Assembly: GCA_007693765.1 (NCBI GenBank)
Contig: RECZ01000065.1
Location: forward strand, 1 to 64,000
Source: Phycisphaerales bacterium
GTDB lineage: Bacteria; Planctomycetota; Phycisphaerae; Phycisphaerales; UBA1924
Length of the DNA stretch: 64,000 nucleotides
Reading direction: 5' to 3'
The notes under the pieces are model-generated. The model was not told where the DNA came from. It was given only the letters and a program-made list of their open reading frames with translations, and did no database searches. A program made the position numbers and the translations under genes. This document shows, one piece after another, positions 51,349 through 60,183 of this stretch (its first letter is position 1; each line of letters begins with the position of its first letter).

Positions 51349-52524
51349 TTAGGTCCGCTTGATGTTTTCGCGCGAGATCATCAGTTCGAGCGTCTGCACG
51401 GCCATGTCCTGATCGCGCTCGGTCAGGGCGTTGTAGAAGGGCAGGGCGATGGTGCGCTGGCTGACGCTCTCGGCGATGGGGAACATGCCGGGCCGGAAGC
51501 CGAACCGCTCGCGGTAGAAGGGCTGCAGGTGGATGCACGGGAAGTAGTCGGAAGCGCCCACGTCGTGGCGGCGCATCCCGTCGATGATCCGGTCGCGTTC
51601 TTCCTGCGTGTACTCGTGTGCGAGGCGCACGACGAAGACGAACCAACTCATCACCGTGTCGGTGTGCATGGTGGGCAGGATGACGTCGGTGTGGTCCATG
51701 AGGCGCATCATGTAGCGCTGGGCCACCTCGTCGCGCCGCTTGATGATCTCGTCGAGCCGCTGCATCTGGGCCACGCCCAGCGCCGCGTTGACCTCGGAGA
51801 GGCGGTAGTTGTAGCCGAGACGCTCGTGCCGGAGCCACGCCCCGGCCGCGGGCGATGACCCGGGGGCCGGCGTCATGGTGCTCTCCGCGCGTCCCTGGTT
51901 GCGGAGTGAGCGGCAGGTCTCGGCGAGGCGGTCGTCGTCGGTGACGATCATGCCGCCCTCGCCGGTGGTGATCTGCTTGTTGGGGTAGAAACCGAAGACG
52001 CCCACGCGACCGAAGGCGCCCACGGGCCGGCCGCGCCACGCGCCGCCGAGGCCCTCGCAGCAATCTTCGATGAGGGGGATCTCGTGGCGTGCCGCGATGG
52101 CGCGGTAAGCGTCCATGTGCTGTGGATTGCCAAAGGTCTCGACGGCGACGATCGCCTTGGTGCGGGGCGTGATCGCCTGCTCGACGAGTTCGGGGTCCAT
52201 GTTCAGCGAGCGGGGGTCGATGTCGACGAAGACGGGGGTGGCGTTGACGTAGAGGATGCAGTTGGCGCTGGCGATGAACGAAAATGGCGTGGTGACGACC
52301 TCGTCGCCGGGGCCCACGCCCAGCGCCAGCAGGGCCATGTGCAGGCCCGCGGTGCCGCTGGAGCAGGAGACGCCGAACTGGCGCCCCGTGCGTCTGGCGA
52401 CGAGGCTTTCGAACTCTTCACGCATGGGCCCGATCGAGAGCCTGCCCGAGCGCAGCACACGCACGACGTGCTCGATCTCGGTCTCGGTGATGTCGGGCTG
52501 GCTGAGGGGGATATCGCTGGACAT
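51349..52524 (-). CDS. DegT/DnrJ/EryC1/StrS-family aminotransferase
   Basis: PLP-dependent aminotransferase of the type that installs amino groups on nucleotide-linked keto sugars for surface polysaccharides. The 391-residue protein has DIPLSQPDITETEIEHVV, the SCSSGTAGLHMALLALGVGPGDEVVTT phosphate-loop region, ETFGNPQHMDAYR and the PLP lysine in FYPNKQITTGEGG, with GYNYRLSEVNAALGVAQM after it. Length fits (~370-400). No nucleotide-sugar genes surround it, so the substrate is unknown. The ATG at 52522-52524 gives the standard start; GGAGA lies 12 nt upstream. Confidence 0.9.
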   Translation of the reverse strand: MSSDIPLSQPDITETEIEHVVRVLRSGRLSIGPMREEFESLVARRTGRQFGVSCSSGTAGLHMALLALGVGPGDEVVTTPFSFIASANCILYVNATPVFVDIDPRSLNMDPELVEQAITPRTKAIVAVETFGNPQHMDAYRAIAARHEIPLIEDCCEGLGGAWRGRPVGAFGRVGVFGFYPNKQITTGEGGMIVTDDDRLAETCRSLRNQGRAESTMTPAPGSSPAAGAWLRHERLGYNYRLSEVNAALGVAQMQRLDEIIKRRDEVAQRYMMRLMDHTDVILPTMHTDTVMSWFVFVVRLAHEYTQEERDRIIDGMRRHDVGASDYFPCIHLQPFYRERFGFRPGMFPIAESVSQRTIALPFYNALTERDQDMAVQTLELMISRENIKRT

Positions 52525-52669
52525 GCGCGGGTTGGTCTCCAGGGCGTCTGAGTACGTGCGGCCCGCCCCGGAGTACGCACGGGCAGGCCGGAGCAACCGG
52601 GACCGCCGCCGGGACGCCTCTTGCATCGGCACACACGAGGCGCGGTCCGCACTTGTCCCCGGGCGCTGC

Positions 52670-54178
52670 TCAGGGCATCTCGGTGAGGATGCGGGCGATC
52701 GCGGCGCGATCGTGGCCTTCTCGCCGGAGCAGCATCCACGCGGCCTGCACCCGGCGCGCGTGGGAGAGCCCGCCCCAGCCGAAGGCAACGCGGCGGAGAC
52801 GATCGAGACGGTCCTCGCTCAGCGCACCCTCACGCTGGGCGTGGAGGAGGGCTGTGAGGGCACGGCTTTCGGCGTCTGGAGGCGAGTACGACTCGAGCAC
52901 GTCTTCGGGACGTGGGGCGTTCACATCGCGCAGCAGCCCCAGAAGGAGGGCGAGGCGGTGTGCATCGCGCTGCTCGGTCTCGGAGTCGCGCAGCAGATTC
53001 GCGAAGACCGCGGGATCACGGGCCGCGAGGCGTGAAGCGGCGACGACGGCTTGGTCCATCAGTTCTACGCCGAGTCGTTCGCTGGATAGGGGCAGCCCGG
53101 AGAGCTCGGTGAGCAACTCAACGGCCTCGTCATCGGGGAGTTCGGCGGACACGGCGACGAGCCACGCAATACCCGGGGTGTATCGGGTGCGTGCGAGGGC
53201 CAGCAGGGGCTCGACACGGGCGCGGCCTTCTTCGCGGAGGGCGAGGCCGGCCTTGCCGATGGTGCTGAGCAGGGATTGGTCGGTCTGGCTGGCGAGGGTG
53301 GAGAAAATCGTATCTGGGGTGTGTTGGTGCGCTTCGAGTGCGATCAGCGCGAGCCGGAGCCGGCGCGCAAGGTCGTCGGAGGCGCCGTAGGCGTCGGCCC
53401 AGAGCGGAGTGCCTGTCTCGGGAGCGACGCTCATGAGTGTGAAGAGCGCCTCGGAGCGCAGCGCGCCGTTCTCGCTCCACTTGTCGTACGCGCGGTGCGC
53501 AAGGCCCGCGGCGCTGGACAGGTCGGAGGTTCGGATGTCCTGCAGGAGAAGGGCGATGCGCCATTCGCCGCGGGTGGAATCGTCGAGCATGATGCGCTCG
53601 AGAACTGGGGAGGCGAGTTCGCTTTGGCCGGCGTCGTGCAGCAGCAGCGCAGCGCGCCCGGACGTGAGCAGCGACTCGGCGTCGAGGAGCGCACGCAGGC
53701 GGGCTTCGGTCGCCGGCTCCCCCTTGCGGGCGTTGAGCAGGTGCAGGTACGCCTCGAGCACGGGCGGGAGACCGGGACGGGCCAGGAGCTCTTCCACGGC
53801 GTCATCGGCGAGCATGCCATGGTTGCGGGCGGAGCTGATGAGCGCGGTCTGCTCCGCGGCGTCGTTGAGCTGAGAGACGAGAAAGAGATCGAGGGCCGGC
53901 GGTTGCTCCAGTTCACCGACGCCCAGCACGCCGTGGAGGCGGTGGTCGTCGCGATCGCTCGCCGCGAGTTGGGCGAAGAACGGTCGCAGCGCCGGGTCGC
54001 GGAGCTGGCGCAGCGCGAGGAGTGCGGCGTCGGCGCGTTCCTCCGGGCCGTGGATCGCTCGGCGGATGATCTCGGCGAGGTCGCTGTAGGGCGAAGCGTT
54101 TGCGCCGTGGCCGCTCAATACGCCAAAGAGGACGACAAGGAGCACGCCGAGGCGACGTCGTGTGGGGGTGGCCGTCAT
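52670..54178 (-). CDS. Exported alpha-helical repeat protein
   Basis: A 502-residue protein, unrecognised. A Sec signal (residues ~1-28, ending GHGANA) is followed by a solenoid of short helices rich in Leu/Ala (DDAVEELLARPGLPPVLEAYLHLL, DAESLLTSGRAALLLHDAGQ, DEAVELLTELSGLPLSSE) typical of HEAT- or TPR-like repeats. It could be a periplasmic scaffold. The ATG at 54176-54178 has TATTAT 7 nt upstream and no ribosome binding site, so it may be leaderless. It lies 60 nt below the dnaA terminator and is probably a separate transcript. Confidence 0.65.
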   Translation of the reverse strand: MTATPTRRRLGVLLVVLFGVLSGHGANASPYSDLAEIIRRAIHGPEERADAALLALRQLRDPALRPFFAQLAASDRDDHRLHGVLGVGELEQPPALDLFLVSQLNDAAEQTALISSARNHGMLADDAVEELLARPGLPPVLEAYLHLLNARKGEPATEARLRALLDAESLLTSGRAALLLHDAGQSELASPVLERIMLDDSTRGEWRIALLLQDIRTSDLSSAAGLAHRAYDKWSENGALRSEALFTLMSVAPETGTPLWADAYGASDDLARRLRLALIALEAHQHTPDTIFSTLASQTDQSLLSTIGKAGLALREEGRARVEPLLALARTRYTPGIAWLVAVSAELPDDEAVELLTELSGLPLSSERLGVELMDQAVVAASRLAARDPAVFANLLRDSETEQRDAHRLALLLGLLRDVNAPRPEDVLESYSPPDAESRALTALLHAQREGALSEDRLDRLRRVAFGWGGLSHARRVQAAWMLLRREGHDRAAIARILTEMP

Positions 54179-54236
54179 CGGGGAAATAATAGTCGACAGT
54201 GGCGGGCGCGACGTCGGGACCGTCGTCTCGGCCCCC

Positions 54237-54291
54237 AAAAAACGAGAAGCGGTCGTCGCGCCTACGTCTTGGTGGGCGTGACGACCGCTTC
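54237..54291 (-). terminator. Strong intrinsic terminator of dnaA
   Basis: GAAGCGGTCGTC (54246-54257) and GACGACCGCTTC (54280-54291) are 12-bp perfect inverted repeats with further inner pairs GCGCC/GGGCGT. On the minus strand the stem is followed after 3 nt by TTTTTT. It begins 60 nt after the dnaA stop. Confidence 0.9.
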
Positions 54292-54350
54292 GGAGGAGGC
54301 TGGCGCCCGGCGCATCCTGCGCCGTGGCGCCGAAAGGGAGAGAGCGTGAT

Positions 54351-55847
54351 TCAGGCCGTCTCCGGGAGACCGGCCTGACGGCGGAGCCTGTCGACGAATT
54401 CCTGCACGGTGGGGGTCGTGTGCGGGTAGGCGGCGCCGGCGTGGGGGGGGTCGTTGATGAGCGATGGGTCGCAGCGCTCTGCGCGCTCGATCTGCGACAC
54501 GACGCGGTTGCAGGCGGTGATGATGGTCGAGTGGTTGGGCCGGTTCATGGCCCGGGCGATCTCCGGGTAGCTGAGCGTGGTCATCACGCGGGAGAGGTGC
54601 GCGGTGAGGGCCCGGGCGAACACGACGCGCTTGTGCCTGCTGCGCCCGAGCATTTCGGATGGATCGACGCGCAGTTCGTCGCACACGACCTGAGCGATGC
54701 GCGCCACGCTGACGGGCTTGCTGACGTATCGCCGGGCGACGCCCAGCGCACGCTCGACGGCGATGACGCCAACTGGCAAGCCGATGTGGGCGCCGTGCGA
54801 GGGCGCGTCCGACTGCTCGACAAGCCTGTGCATCGCGTCGACGCGGGCGACGGCGCCCTCGAGATCACGGACAGATTCGACGAAGCGGTCGGCGATCAGT
54901 CGTGCCGCGGCCGCCTCGACGCGCAGCCCGCGGCGCTCGAAGAGGGCGGCCACGATGCGCTCGCGGAGCGCATCGTCGGGCGGGTCGATGGCGACGACCA
55001 TGCCGGCCATGAACCGGGAGATGAGTTTCTCGCTCATCATGCGGATCTGACGCGGGTGCTCGTCGGAGGCGAGGACCACGCGCGCTCCGCTGAGTTCGAT
55101 GGCGTCGAACGTGTGCAGGAACTCGCTCTGCGTCGCACCCTTGCGGGCGAGGAAATGGACGTCGTCGATGCACAGCACGTCGATGTCGCGGAAGGCGCGC
55201 CGGAACTCGTCGATGCGGCCGGACCGGAGCGAGGCGATGAAGCCGTTGGTGAACGCCTCGCCGGTGGTGTAGCGCACGCGCACGCCCGGACGCTCGCGCC
55301 GGGCGCGGTCGATGATCCCCTGCAGCAGGTGCGTCTTGCCGAGCCCGCACCCGCCGTGGACGAAGAGCGGGCTCACGCCGCCGCCGCCCCGCCCCGTCGC
55401 GACGGCCATGGCCGCGTTCCACGCCAGAGAGTTCGAGGGGCCGACGAGGAAGTCGTCGAGGCTGCGCAGGCGCATCCCCGGGCGACGCTGCCGGCCTTTG
55501 GGACGGGTAGTGACCGCGTTGGCCGCGGCGGCCTGCGTCGCGCGCTCGTTGATCGTCGCGGCCTCCGTCGCCTGATCGTCGAACGCGCCGGGATCGACGG
55601 CGATGTCGACGCCCGCGCCCTCGTCGCCCGTTTCCTCACGCACGGCCTGCTCGAAGGCGCTGGCGAATCGCCGGGCGATCAGGTCGGCCGCGAAGGTGCT
55701 CGATGCGGCGACACGGAGCCGGCGCTGGTCGTAGGAGACCTTGGTGGCGCCCTCGATGTATTTGCGTTGTTTGTCTTCGCCGATCAGCCGCGAGAGTCGC
55801 CGCATGATGGCGGAGCACACCGTTCCGTCGGTGGTCATTGATTGCAC
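54351..55847 (-). CDS. dnaA: Chromosomal replication initiator protein DnaA
   Basis: AAA+ protein that opens the replication origin. The 498-residue protein has a short domain I, a linker of ~60 residues, Walker A GGCGLGKTHLL (165-175), Walker B DVLCIDDVHF (223-232), sensor motifs in SRFMAGMVVAIDPPD, and domain IV with SVARIAQVVCDELRVDPSEML then the signature ARALTAHLSRVMTTLSYPEIARAMNRPNHSTIITA. A C-terminal extension of ~45 residues follows. The frame starts at the GTG at 55845-55847, with GGAAGGG about 7 nt upstream, or an ATG three codons later. It is unusual that dnaN is not next to it. Confidence 0.95.
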   Translation of the reverse strand: MQSMTTDGTVCSAIMRRLSRLIGEDKQRKYIEGATKVSYDQRRLRVAASSTFAADLIARRFASAFEQAVREETGDEGAGVDIAVDPGAFDDQATEAATINERATQAAAANAVTTRPKGRQRRPGMRLRSLDDFLVGPSNSLAWNAAMAVATGRGGGGVSPLFVHGGCGLGKTHLLQGIIDRARRERPGVRVRYTTGEAFTNGFIASLRSGRIDEFRRAFRDIDVLCIDDVHFLARKGATQSEFLHTFDAIELSGARVVLASDEHPRQIRMMSEKLISRFMAGMVVAIDPPDDALRERIVAALFERRGLRVEAAAARLIADRFVESVRDLEGAVARVDAMHRLVEQSDAPSHGAHIGLPVGVIAVERALGVARRYVSKPVSVARIAQVVCDELRVDPSEMLGRSRHKRVVFARALTAHLSRVMTTLSYPEIARAMNRPNHSTIITACNRVVSQIERAERCDPSLINDPPHAGAAYPHTTPTVQEFVDRLRRQAGLPETA

Positions 55848-56536
55848 AGCACAGCCCTTCCATAGATCGCTGCGCGCGCCGCCGGTGCGGCGCGTCTCCT
55901 GCCACGAATGTGAGACTTCGAGTCCGTTCGAACTCGAACGCGCGATCGGAAGCGGCGCACTCGAAGGGCGCAGCCACAGCGCTCGGTAGGGGATTGCGCC
56001 CTCCGGCCTTGAGCACCGCGTGTGGTTGCAAAGTCGAGTGTCCCGCCAGGGCCTCCGCCCTCTAGCTGACGTTCGTCCGGCCGTCCTTGAGCCGGTTCGT
56101 GAAAGTACGATGAGCAGCGGCCGCGCTCAACCCCCACAACGTTGTGACTTCACAGATTTCCTCGTCCGACTCGGTGCAGACGGGAGTTACGACGCGCACT
56201 TTTCTGCGTGTACGGTTTTCAACTGTGGGCAAATCCTGTGGACATCCGGGGCACTCGCGGCGGTGAACGCCTGCGCCCGCGATCCGCTGCAAAAAGACCG
56301 CCCCGATCTCCGTCACGGCGTCGTCAGTCCGGCTCCATCTGCGGGCGTTGCGACCCCCCCGCGTCGGGGTGATCCCGAGAGGTCCGGGCCAGAAATAAAA
56401 AGTCCCCCGCGGGGCGTTGGCCCGGAGGGGGACTGGAGGAGAGAACACTCGCCATTCTGTACGCAGATCAGCCTGTTCAGGTTCTGGTTGTTGGCTCTGG
56501 GAGCCGAGAATCCCCTGCTGGACCGCGTACGGCCGC
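55848..56536. other. 690-bp intergenic region upstream of dnaA, possible partial oriC
   Basis: No gene is supported here. From left: an 8-bp hairpin (CGCGCCGC/GCGGCGCG, 55875-55894) in the dnaA leader; nested inverted repeats CGTTCGA/TCGAACG and CGAGT/ACTCG at 55919-55940, about 75-95 nt before dnaA; two DnaA-box-like 9-mers 13 nt apart, TGTGGGCAA (56224) and TGTGGACAT (56237), each 7/9 to TGTGGATAA; and the sco1 terminator. There is no strong AT-rich stretch. An origin here is possible but only weakly supported. Confidence 0.35.
56393..56434 (-). terminator. Intrinsic terminator of the ctaB-ABC-sco1 operon
   Basis: AGTCCCCC (56401-56408) and GGGGGACT (56427-56434) form an 8-bp stem with a partly paired GC-rich loop. 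On the minus strand it is followed by TTTTTATTT. It lies about 100 nt after the sco1 stop. Confidence 0.8.
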
Positions 56537-57247
56537 TCAGCGGGCGCCGGTGGCGGTGCGGAGTCGGGCGGCGAGTCGGTCAACATCATCGCGATCGGTG
56601 CCCGTGTAGAGGCCGATGACGCGGAGATCGGGGCCGATGACCACGAACTTCCCCGTGTGGGCGACGTTGTCGATCACGCTGCCGTCGCCCAGGGTGATGG
56701 GCGTCTCGGGGTCGAGAGAGAGGGCCAGTTTCAGGCCGCCCTCGCTCAATCGCATGATCTCGTCGAACTCGCCGGTGAGGAAGGTCCAGGTCGTGAGGTC
56801 GGCGCCGATGGACGCGGCGTATTCGCGGAGACGCTCCGGTGTGTCGTTCCCGGGGTCGACGCTGATGCTCAGATAGCGCACGCCCGTTCCCACGAGTTCG
56901 CGCTGGAGATGGAGCATGTTGCGGCTCAGCGTCGGGCAGATGAAGGGGCAGTTGGTGAAGATGAAATCGACCACGGTGATGTGGCCGCGGAGGTCTTCTC
57001 GCGAGAAGGGCGCTTCGTCCTGATCGATGAGGTGAAAGTCGGTGACGGAGAGAACATCCATCCCTTCATCCGGCGCCATGGCGAGCCGTTGCTCGCGACG
57101 CGGTACCGCGGCGCTCCACGCGAACGCGATGGCCAGCACGCCGGCGATCAGTGCGCAGACGAGCACCACGAGCATCAGCGGCCCTTTGAGGCCGATCGAG
57201 CGTTTGGACGTATCTTCGGGTTGGCGTTGAGGTGTGGCGTCAGTCAT
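56537..57247 (-). CDS. SCO1/SenC copper chaperone
   Basis: Membrane-anchored, thioredoxin-fold copper chaperone for the CuA site of cytochrome c oxidase. The 236-residue protein has one N-terminal transmembrane segment (~residues 22-45) and the family motif TNCPFICPTLS (CxxxC) plus the copper-binding His of HTGKFVVIGPD; all three ligands are present. It is the last gene of the ctaB-ABC unit, overlapping the permease gene by 8 bp. With ctaB in the same transcript, the operon joins haem modification and copper delivery for oxidase assembly. Confidence 0.92.
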   Translation of the reverse strand: MTDATPQRQPEDTSKRSIGLKGPLMLVVLVCALIAGVLAIAFAWSAAVPRREQRLAMAPDEGMDVLSVTDFHLIDQDEAPFSREDLRGHITVVDFIFTNCPFICPTLSRNMLHLQRELVGTGVRYLSISVDPGNDTPERLREYAASIGADLTTWTFLTGEFDEIMRLSEGGLKLALSLDPETPITLGDGSVIDNVAHTGKFVVIGPDLRVIGLYTGTDRDDVDRLAARLRTATGAR

Positions 57248-58025
57248 TTCGTCTGCTTTCGTGTGCGCCCATGGCGAGTAATGCGACGGCGATCGACGCC
57301 GCGCTCAGGCCCAGCGTGAGGCCCCACGCGACGGGGGAGGGTTCGCCGGCGAGCGCGGAACGGATGGCGTCCGTCGTCCAGCGAAGCGGGTTCAGGTTCA
57401 TGAGCACGGCGAGCCAGCGGGATGCGCCCTCGGCGGGAAAAAACGCGCCGCTGAGCAGCCACATGGGCATGAGCACCAGATTCATCACGCCGTGGAAGCC
57501 CTGCGAAGAGTTCACCCACCACGCGAACGTCAGCCCCAGCGAGGTGATGAACACGGCCGACAGCGTCGCGCCCAGCAGGGCCAGCGCGAGGCCGAAGGGC
57601 CCGGGCCACAGGCCCACGAGCGGGGCGCTGCACAGCAGCACAGCGCCCTGCACCGCCGCGACGGCCGCGCCGCCGAGGATCTTGGCGCCGATGATCGCCC
57701 AGCGCGGCGCCGGGCTGACGATCGCGCCCTGCAGGAACCCGGCGTTGCGGTCGTCGATCAGCGACATCGACGAGAACATGGCGCTGAACATCACGACGAG
57801 CGAGACCATGCCGGGCAGCAGCCATGCGGCGTAACCGCCCGTGGCGCCGTCTGCTGAGGGCGGGTTGAACGAGGCGGCGAAGCCGCCGGCGAGGAAGACC
57901 CAGAGCAGCAGGGGGGCGCCGAGCGTGGCGATCACGCGGCTGGGCTGCCTGAGCATGCGAACGAGTTCGCGCCGCGTGAGGGCGCAGAGCGCCGGGAGGC
58001 CGGGGGTCGTGGGTGCGGCGCTCAC
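57240..58025 (-). CDS. ABC-2 type transporter permease
   Basis: Membrane half of a two-gene ABC exporter. The 261-residue protein has six transmembrane segments and the ABC-2 signature MVSLVVMFSAMFSSMSLIDDRNAGFL, plus the family LNPLRWTTDAIRSA close to the C-terminus. Overlaps on both sides (GTGA with the ATPase, 8 bp with sco1) show tight coupling. Related pairs export drugs, polysaccharide or haem-linked compounds; position inside an oxidase-assembly operon suggests a role there, but the cargo is unknown. Confidence 0.85.
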   Translation of the reverse strand: MSAAPTTPGLPALCALTRRELVRMLRQPSRVIATLGAPLLLWVFLAGGFAASFNPPSADGATGGYAAWLLPGMVSLVVMFSAMFSSMSLIDDRNAGFLQGAIVSPAPRWAIIGAKILGGAAVAAVQGAVLLCSAPLVGLWPGPFGLALALLGATLSAVFITSLGLTFAWWVNSSQGFHGVMNLVLMPMWLLSGAFFPAEGASRWLAVLMNLNPLRWTTDAIRSALAGEPSPVAWGLTLGLSAASIAVALLAMGAHESRRND

Positions 58026-58975
58026 GCGTTCGCTCCGGCGGTTTGCGGTGCGCTGTCGCTGCGAGACGCGTCGAGGCCGCGGCCGGTGAGGGAGAGGTAG
58101 ACGTCGGCGAGCGTGGCGCCGGCGTGCTCGAAATCGGCGCCCCTGTCGAGGAGTTCGCGCGCGACGGTTTCGAGTTGGGCCGCATCGCCCGCGCCGGATG
58201 CGCGTCCGCCCGCGAGCGTGACCCGCAGGCCGGCGCTGCGCAGAACGTCGGCGAACGCTTCGCCGCAGCGGATCAGCCGCTCGCCGATGCCGAGACGCAG
58301 CGCGTCCGGCGCATCGTCGGCGACGATCCGGCCCTCGCTGAGCATGACGACGCGCCCCGCGCGGTCCGCTTCGTCCATCAGGTGCGTGCTCATGACGATG
58401 GTGATCTCGCGATCCTTGCGGATGGCGTCGAGCGTGTCGAGAAAGCCGACGCGGGCGTCGTGGTCAAGGCCGGCGGTGGGTTCGTCGAGCAGGAGGAGTT
58501 CCGGGTCGCTCAGCAGCGCTCGCGCGAGGTCGACGCGCCGGACCATGCCGCCCGAGAGCGTACGCACGCGGTCGTCGAGGCGGTCGGTGAGCGTGAGCCG
58601 CTGGGCCTCGCGTTCGATGCGATCGGCGGGCGCCGCGTGCAGGGCGCACTGATTGGCGAGGTTCTCGCGGACGGTCAGCAGCGGGTCGAGGCCGGGGCGC
58701 TGGAAGACGACGCCGAGCCCGGCGCGGGCGTCACGCACGCGGCTCGCCCCGAGGATCTCGACCGCGCCCTGATCGGGCGCTTCGAGGGTGGCGAAGATGC
58801 GCATGAGGGTGGATTTCCCGGAGCCGTTCGGGCCGAGCAGGGCCACCCACTCGCCGCGCTGCACGCGCATGGAGACTTCGTGCAGGGCGACTCGCGCCGG
58901 GACGCCGCGGCGGGCGCGGTACGTCCTGCGGACGGCGTCGAGGATGATCGCGGGGGCGCCCACGCGTCCGCTCAC
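58022..58975 (-). CDS. ABC transporter ATP-binding protein (DrrA/CcmA-like)
   Basis: The ATPase of the exporter. The 317-residue protein has Walker A LLGPNGSGKSTLMRIF (~residues 44-58), signature TLSGGMVRRVDLARAL, Walker B ELLLLDEPTAGLDHD and the H-loop VMSTHLMDEADRAG, then a C-terminal extension typical of ABC-2 ATPases. The GTG at 58973-58975 overlaps the ctaB stop (GTGA) and gives VSGRVGAPAIILDAV; the long upstream open frame is antisense to nothing useful and overlaps ctaB, so it is not coding. Confidence 0.88.
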   Translation of the reverse strand: MSGRVGAPAIILDAVRRTYRARRGVPARVALHEVSMRVQRGEWVALLGPNGSGKSTLMRIFATLEAPDQGAVEILGASRVRDARAGLGVVFQRPGLDPLLTVRENLANQCALHAAPADRIEREAQRLTLTDRLDDRVRTLSGGMVRRVDLARALLSDPELLLLDEPTAGLDHDARVGFLDTLDAIRKDREITIVMSTHLMDEADRAGRVVMLSEGRIVADDAPDALRLGIGERLIRCGEAFADVLRSAGLRVTLAGGRASGAGDAAQLETVARELLDRGADFEHAGATLADVYLSLTGRGLDASRSDSAPQTAGANA

Positions 58976-59952
58976 AGCAGGACACTGGCCGCCGCGTCGG
59001 CGACCATCGCGAGCAGGAGCAGGGGCAGGTAGATGATCGACGCGAAGAAGAGGCGCCGCGCGTGCACATCGGTGCGGCTCAGCGCCAGTTGAGCGGCGAA
59101 GAAGAACATGCCGGCGCCGAGCACGAGCGCCGCCAAGGCGTAGGGCCAGCCCAGCACGCCGTTCATGGCGCTGACGGGCGCCAGCGACACGGGCAGCAGC
59201 GCTACGGACCAGAGCATGACCGCCCACGACGTGCGCACGCCGGAGGGATCGACGACGGGCAGCACCTTGAACCCGCCCCGGGCGTAGTCGTCGCGGTGCT
59301 TCCACGCGATGGCGAGAAAGTGGGGGATCTGCCAGACGAACATGATCAGGAAGAGCGACCACCCGCCGGCCGCTCCGAGGCCGTGCCACGGGCCGCCGGC
59401 GACGGCCGTCCACCCGATGAGCGGAGGCAGGGCGCCCGGCACGGCGCCGACCAGCGTGGCCAGCGGCGTGTGCGGCTTCATGGGTGTGTAGATGAGGACG
59501 TAGGACACGATCGTCACCAGAGCGACCAGTGCGGCCGTCCAGTTGGCTCCGACCCATAGAAGGCCAACGCCCGCGACCGATGTCGCCAGACCCACCCACA
59601 GGGCTGCACGGGGCGTGAGACGCCCTTCAGGGATCGGGCGGGTGCGGGTGCGGTGCATGCGGGCGTCTCGCGCTCGCTCCCACCATTCGTTGAGGGCGCC
59701 GGCGCCCGAGGACGACAGGGCTGTGCCGAGCGCGACGGCGAAGGTGATCCAGAGCAGGCCGGCAAGGGTGAAGCCCGAGGCCGGACCAACACCCGCAACG
59801 AGCGCCATGGCGAAGCCCACACCCGCGGTGATGGTCACCATCTTGGTGATGCGGGGTTTGGTGAGTTCGACGGCGTGGAGCAGCGGCGCCAGCCACAGCG
59901 GGCGCGCGGCGGGGGCGTCTGGTGGTGACACGACGACGCTGATGCGCTCCAT
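58972..59952 (-). CDS. ctaB: Protoheme IX farnesyltransferase
   Basis: Converts haem B to haem O by adding a farnesyl group; needed for haem A/O-dependent oxidases. The 326-residue polytopic enzyme of the UbiA superfamily has LTKPRITKMVTITAG, ALNEWWERARDARMHRTRTRP (the N-x3-D-x-x-x-D-like catalytic loop with Arg/His) and the second motif VGAVPGALPPLIGW. The length is usual for CtaB/CyoE. I choose the ATG at 59950-59952 because a TACACT hexamer at 60034-60039 would place the transcript start after the upstream in-frame ATG (60030). It opens the ctaB-ABC-ABC-sco1 operon; ctaA is not in the window. Confidence 0.9.
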   Translation of the reverse strand: MERISVVVSPPDAPAARPLWLAPLLHAVELTKPRITKMVTITAGVGFAMALVAGVGPASGFTLAGLLWITFAVALGTALSSSGAGALNEWWERARDARMHRTRTRPIPEGRLTPRAALWVGLATSVAGVGLLWVGANWTAALVALVTIVSYVLIYTPMKPHTPLATLVGAVPGALPPLIGWTAVAGGPWHGLGAAGGWSLFLIMFVWQIPHFLAIAWKHRDDYARGGFKVLPVVDPSGVRTSWAVMLWSVALLPVSLAPVSAMNGVLGWPYALAALVLGAGMFFFAAQLALSRTDVHARRLFFASIIYLPLLLLAMVADAAASVLL

Positions 59953-60087
59953 CTGGGTCACGGTGTGCTCGTAACGAAAGCCGCGTGCTGCCAGACGGCG
60001 CCTGTTCCCGTCTGACAAGAAACTATGCATACGAGTGTAGCGTACAGCCGCAGCGGGGGCGAGCGGGGAGGGGCGTTGTGGGGACAG

Positions 60088-60126
60088 AAAAAAGGGGCGA
60101 GGCTCCCGTTGTAGAGAACCCGCCCC
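60088..60126 (-). terminator. Intrinsic terminator of the M16 peptidase operon
   Basis: GGGGCG (60094-60099) and CGCCCC (60121-60126) form the stem. On the minus strand it is followed by TTTTTT. It lies about 58 nt beyond the stop of the second peptidase gene. Confidence 0.7.
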
Positions 60127-60183
60127 TGTGTGGGGGTATGGGAAAGTGGCGGCCCTTTGGGGGGCGTCGGGGGGTGGTACAGG

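Noticed and set aside
56062-56589. A 175-codon minus-strand frame upstream of dnaA
   Set aside because: It runs through the sco1 terminator hairpin and the candidate DnaA boxes, overlaps the sco1 end and shows no protein-like pattern.
58976-59599. Longer N-terminus for the ABC ATPase
   Set aside because: The extension lies inside ctaB on the same strand in another frame and has no similarity; the GTG at 58975 overlaps the ctaB stop.
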